Of a stretch of 64,000 nucleotides of DNA, positions 59,661 to 64,000 are shown one piece after another (positions within the stretch are counted from its first letter, which is position 1; the number at the start of each line of letters is the position of its first letter). Source of the stretch: Zonotrichia leucophrys gambelii (Eukaryota; Chordata; Aves; Passeriformes; Passerellidae); the NCBI RefSeq assembly GCF_028769735.1, contig NC_088177.1:18106599-18170598 (forward strand). Reading direction: 5' to 3'. The notes under the pieces are model-generated. The model had not been told where the DNA came from and made no database searches. It saw only the letters and a program-made list of their open reading frames with translations. A program made the position numbers and the translations under genes.

Positions 59661-61652
59661 AGATGTGAGATTTGAAAAGACATTCCAAGCAGGAGAGAAA
59701 AGCTGGCAGCTTCATCTTGAGTCACTTCTGGTGGGAAGAGGGAAGATGGTGATGGGGAAACAGCTCTAACAGCTGCTCTGAGGTGAGAAGCAGCAGTGTG
59801 GAGGAGGAAGAGAATACATAGAAGAAAACACCTTGGTGTCCTTCAGAAGCTTGTTTTCCCTTAAGGGACCCAGACCAGAAGGTATTTCCACCAACCAAGT
59901 CAGGAGTCTTGCAATACTGCACAGCCTGAAATTACCGTTGCCCTGTGGAGGGTTTGCTTGCTCAGCTCCTCAAAATAACCTTAAAATAATTGTACAAGCC
60001 ATTAAAATACAGTCAGTCATGGATTTCCATTTTTCCCTTTCACAGCTGACAGGTAGTCTCAATTAGAACGGCTTTTGTATTAAAACAGATCAGAAAAGCA
60101 AAGACAAAAGTAAACTTCTCCAGATGCAGCTCCATTTCCAAACATCACCAACCAAGAAAGCTTTGAAAGGCTCTGTAAATTAGGATTGAAATAGATACTG
60201 CTTTGTGGTAAACCTGAAAGGTGTCATGACAATTTTGATTTTTTTTCCTTTCATCTCTAGTTTTCAAAAAACTGTTTATAACATTACAAATAAAAATATT
60301 TTTTATAAAACCAGTTTCAATGTGGAAATTTGGAATATTCCCATGTGCAAGTATGAATGCAGCTGTTTTAGCCTGCTTAGAATACTCTATTTTTATGAAA
60401 TATTTTCTTTTGATGAAATAGCATTTTCATGATAGAAATTTCCTAACTAGCTTCAAGTGCAAGTCAATACACTGCAGCAAAAAACTCCAAGCTTAAGATT
60501 CAAGTTCTCATATTCTGTGCTGGCCGTTGGGAAATAAAAGTTTTGCTCATAGACTGAACTTGTTTGGTATGCACTTGCTGAAATCCAATAAAGAGGAGAC
60601 CCTGGAAAGTAACCATAGATATTGGCATTCAAGTGAAGCAGATTGAACCTAAGCTTATTTACCTCACAGTTTTTTCTTTACAGAGAGTTTTTAGCTGGGT
60701 GGAAACACAAGGCCATGGGTTTGTCCAGTTTCCTACTCCTTTCCTGAAAGCATTCTGGGAGCATGCTGGCTTTGCCACATCCCATGGGAAGATTTCTCTG
60801 GCATGACTGTGGCTACTATACTAGCAGCAAGTTTCTGATAGTGCAGTCTCACAATAATCACCTAATCTTTTTATGTCCAAAGACAAAACACTTCCATTGC
60901 CTTTCCAAGAGATAAGTTTTCATAAGAGGAAAGATATTTTTATCAGTACTGTGGAAGAGAGCAGGGAGAGCTTCTAAAACACCAGCTCAGGGGACCTGCA
61001 AAGAGCAGGGCTGTCCAGAACAGCAGAAATGGGCAGAAGGGCAGGTCTGTGCCTCAACATGGAGTGACTCCTGTCTCCTGGGAGCACACACTGCCCCTCT
61101 GCAGCTCAGAATTAACATGCAGCATCTGAAGGCTTTGCACAGTGAAAATGGTACAATTACAATTACACAGGGTGAGTAGTGTCATTACTTAACTGTGGGC
61201 CTGTGTTGGCTATGGGTATGTGCACAGGACAGTTCATTAGGGGACTTCATGAGGGCACTGTTCCACAGTAACTTGCATCCCACTGGCACTGTAATGGTTA
61301 ATTCCTAAAACTTGCCTTGGCTGAGATCCTTCTGCTGTTTGATGGCTCAACTGAAGCTTGATGTTTATGGTGGAAATTGTCTTGATTTCTTTAGATGAGA
61401 TGAGCATCCATGGAGTTTGAAAATGTGTTTTAATTAAGATTCTGCTAAATTCTACCAGACACCTACTTGGAAAACAAAGCAACTGAATAATTAACTCTGA
61501 TGAGAGCAGATGCTGCTCTAATGACAACCTGTTACTGCTCAAGTGCATCATTAGTTGTTTTACTGTGTTCTTTTAATATGTCCAGAGATCCTCAGCTAAT
61601 GAATATATTGGTAGCAATGCATCTAAAATAATTCTTCAATGTGGACTGTTGC
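59661..61652. other. Noncoding stretch, mostly AT-rich
   Basis: 60000-60680 is strongly AT-rich with T runs and TTTTTATAAAACC. 60680-61130 is mixed. 61140-61652 is AT-leaning and unique-looking, with GGTACAATTACAATTACAC and TTTTAATTAAGATTC. No gene or named repeat. Confidence 0.4.
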
Positions 61653-61673
61653 AAAAAAAAAAAAAAAAAAAAA
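61653..61673 (+). repeat. Poly-A tract, 21 A
   Basis: Twenty-one consecutive A residues, the longest homopolymer in the window. No retroposed gene or SINE body is recognised before it. Confidence 0.8.
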
Positions 61674-62345
61674 GTAGCCAACAATCATAAATCCAAACAT
61701 ACTGAGTCCAACTGAAATAGTGTTTCTGCTGGTCTGCGTTCTGTGTGCTTGAAAGCAAACGCTTCTTTAGTTATCCTTGTGGGATTATTTTAGCCATACA
61801 TCAAGTGAAGCTTACAAATTGATGAGAATCTAATGATGCATTTATTTACAGATGTGCAGTTCTGTTCCCTGTTATGTTGCCGAGGGGTGAGAAGAGGGAA
61901 GGCTTTTTCTCTCCCCTATGTAATGCGTGCAGTCGTGCATTTGACAAAGTGACTAGAAAAATACTACCAGCAAGATTTTACCCTGTTATTTCTAGCCCTC
62001 AAAAAATAAATCTATATAATCTCCTAAAATATAGACAGAACACTAAAAAAAAATAGAAAATAGAATATTTATACTTAAATAATTCACTTTAATGACACAC
62101 TGCACTGTCTGTTTTCACAATATCTTGTGGTTTCATCTAAAAGCATGTATTAAAAATGGTGTATTTCTATTTTGGACTATCAACATCAGGAAGTTTTGGT
62201 CTCACCATAAAAGTAATGAGATGAAATGCAATAAAGTGAGCAAAAGCATTGAATGGGAGTATCTAGCTCATACTTTTGTATTTCCTTCTCTTTTTTTTTA
62301 TAGTGTCAGAATTACCTCTTCTACTTTCAAAGACACATTGAGGAA
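61674..62345. promoter_or_regulatory. AT-rich, possibly conserved noncoding stretch
   Basis: Sustained AT-rich unique-looking sequence with CTAATGATGCATTTATTTAC near 61830 and ATACTTAAATAATTCAC near 62070. No frame or repeat is supported. Confidence 0.25.
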
Positions 62346-62984
62346 TGATTGAGGTACTCTGAGAGTATGGAGCCCAGTACCCACCAGTCTAGCAGAGGTA
62401 ATGGCATCAGGAAAGTCTCTAATCCCTGGAAAGAAGCTGGGAAATGTGTGCAGGGGCATCTCCATCAGCCCCTGGGGAGCAGCATTACTCACCTCAAGCC
62501 CAGCTGGGTAGCCACAGTGCAGCTTTTAATGCCTCAAATTCTGTAAACTCAGCAAGAGTTCAACAAATACCGCCAAGCCCTTGTCTCACTCCCCTCCATC
62601 CTCCTCCCTGGGTGGCAGGCCTTGCACAGCCCCAATGCCAAGATGCTACTGGCAAAGCCCCTCACAAAGGCAGCAGCGCTCTGAAGAAAGGAAGAAGCCC
62701 CTGAAGTACCTGTGAAGAGTTACACTTTTGAGAAAGATGGTCAACTCATTTCATCCCAGCATCTCACACTGCCTTTTTAGCAATGCTTTACTGCAATCAA
62801 GCTGGTTGCATTCTTAGTAGGGAGGGAGAGAAAAAACCCCAGCAAAACCAATTTAAAGTTTAGTTTCTTCTGTGACCAGCACCTAACTGCAGGATGCAAA
62901 GCTTCACAGGTTACCTTTCCTACATAAAGGATAGACAAGCCCTCTGAATTTATAGGGCTCACAGCTGACTGCTACGCCTTTTAT
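62346..62984. other. Noncoding spacer
   Basis: GC-moderate to 62710, then mixed. Nothing recognised. Confidence 0.45.
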
Positions 62985-63420
62985 GGAGACCTCTTTGGGT
63001 CTGATTAATTAGTAACGGGGGCAGGAGCTATGCACTTCAGTGACTCTTGGTGCCTTGATTGTAAATCACAATCTGGTACTAAATCTCAGCAGGTCACATT
63101 GCCATTTTTGCTGGGCCCCAGTGACACAACTGATTAAATCTGTGTAAACAGGATCTTAACAGAAACATGCAGGGGGGTGCTGTGGATGGCTGCCTTCAGT
63201 TTGGAGGAATTGAGTTATGTATTTCCATGGGTTCTGTCTGCTCTGAAGCATTTTCATCAATTGTCAGTTGTCCCAACACAGCAAACTAGTGGTTTTGATG
63301 CAGCCTTTGAAAGATTGCCCACTGTGGGGGCTTTTTAATAGCAAGTCAGCACTCAATTCACACATGCAAGCCTAGGAGGATAAACAAACACTATCCTGGG
63401 TAGCTTTATAACTAAAGGAA
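62985..63420. promoter_or_regulatory. Candidate conserved noncoding block
   Basis: Repeat-free sequence with CTGATTAATTAGTAACGG at 63001-63018, a short hairpin GATTGT-AAATC-ACAATC (63057-63073), CAACTGATTAAATC and GGTTTTGATGC. Several TGATTR-type elements (PBX/TALE-like) recur. Regulatory role inferred. Confidence 0.35.
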
Positions 63421-64000
63421 GGACAAAGACAGTACTAGAACACATTTTTTCCTGCACGTTCTCCTGCCTGCTGCCAGGGCCTGGTGTTCTGCCTCCTCAG
63501 CAGATGCACAGTGCCAGTGCCCTTGTCCGAGTACTTCTGGCCATGAGGCAGGAGAAATGCAGAGCTGTCTGCTTCACTGGTTACTGCAGAGCAAGTGAAG
63601 GACCCACATGGCCCAGTCCAGCTCTGGTGCTCCACTCAGGGCCCTGGCTGACCCCACCTCTGTACGTGCCCAGCCAGGTCCTCGGGCCTGTCCTGTTCTC
63701 CTTCCACATGCTAGCAGGTCTGGTTTTCCATGGTGCTGCAGCCCCTGTGTCACATCCCCCTCATGAGTTGCTCCTTATCTTGGCCGCGTTGTTGGTGTGT
63801 TCCCCACAGACCCTTCCTGCACCCCAGCCTCTGGCTGTGCCTCCCTGTGCAGGTCCACATTGCACTGAACTTCATGAGGTTCAGGCCTACCAATATTTTG
63901 ATGCATGGAAAGTGAAACAAGTTACTGTAAGACCACTGCAGAAATACTTGACACGTTGCCTGCCTCAGAAGTTTGGTCATTAAACATCTGACCTTTTCCC
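63421..64000. other. GC-moderate noncoding end of window
   Basis: A plus frame at 63504-63983 (about 159 codons) is rich in L, P and A, with a shadow frame on the minus strand. It resembles no family I know, and no splice or promoter signal supports it. It could extend beyond the window, so a gene cannot be fully excluded. Confidence 0.35.

Noticed and set aside
61653..61673. A21 tract as the tail of a processed pseudogene
   Set aside because: No coding-like sequence, polyadenylation signal context or target-site duplication is recognised before or around it.
63504..63983. Open frame of about 159 codons near the window end
   Set aside because: Leucine/proline-rich by composition and matched by a shadow antisense frame; no family resemblance. 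Kept only as an uncertainty because it nears the window edge.

Overview
The window looks like a vertebrate, most likely avian, intergenic region (a gene desert). The organism type rests on three things. There is a diverged CR1 LINE 3' end at about 32453-32780 on the minus strand, with readable end-of-ORF2 peptide and a CR1-type short 3' terminal repeat. Recognisable interspersed repeats are otherwise very sparse for 64 kb, which is typical of bird genomes. Base composition alternates between AT-rich blocks and moderately GC-rich stretches with scattered small CpG clusters. CR1 also occurs in turtles and crocodilians, so bird is an inference. There is no prokaryotic gene organisation: no long open frames, operons or ribosome-binding sites.

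I find no protein-coding gene I can support. The longest open frames (about 140-195 codons) are isolated, are overlapped by equally long frames in other phases or on the other strand, and match no protein family I recognise. The only recognisable protein remnant is the CR1 ORF2 tail. I see no tRNA, rRNA, CRISPR array or provirus.

Layout: 1-7.1 kb holds AT-rich, low-repeat blocks that look like candidate conserved noncoding elements (CNEs), a MIR-like SINE remnant (3285-3400) and a CpG cluster (1776-1915). A weak cryptic-exon candidate lies at 7139-7206. CpG clusters follow at 7870-7990 and 9251-9450, the second directly abutting a compact AT-rich block (9095-9250). Further AT-rich blocks lie at 12.1-12.8, 14.46-15.0 and 15.15-15.9 kb. 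About 16-29 kb is mostly ordinary spacer. From 29 to 36 kb the density of candidate regulatory DNA rises: AT-rich blocks at 29.2-30.1 and 31.2-31.7 kb, the CR1, a strong CpG island with a G-quadruplex motif (32990-33205), a long CNE-like block with a motif present three times (34916-35590), another CpG cluster, and a 28-bp near-perfect palindrome (35895-35922). A 53-bp-unit minisatellite lies at 38420-38629 and a second strong G-quadruplex motif at 40083-40109. From 42 to 64 kb there is spacer with candidate regulatory blocks at 48.6-49.2 (two inverted CRE-like sites), 49.76-50.17, 52.04-52.25, 53.33-53.54, 56.28-56.62, 61.7-62.3 and 63.0-63.4 kb.

The most unusual local structure is at 59567-59660: three adjacent hairpins, the central one with a 19-bp stem broken by a single bulged base, and a third that competes with an alternative pairing. 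It could be a structured noncoding RNA, a pre-miRNA-like hairpin or an inverted-repeat remnant. Taken together the window reads as a regulatory landscape rather than a set of genes. CNE calls here rest on composition, unique appearance and motif content only; cross-species alignment would decide them.
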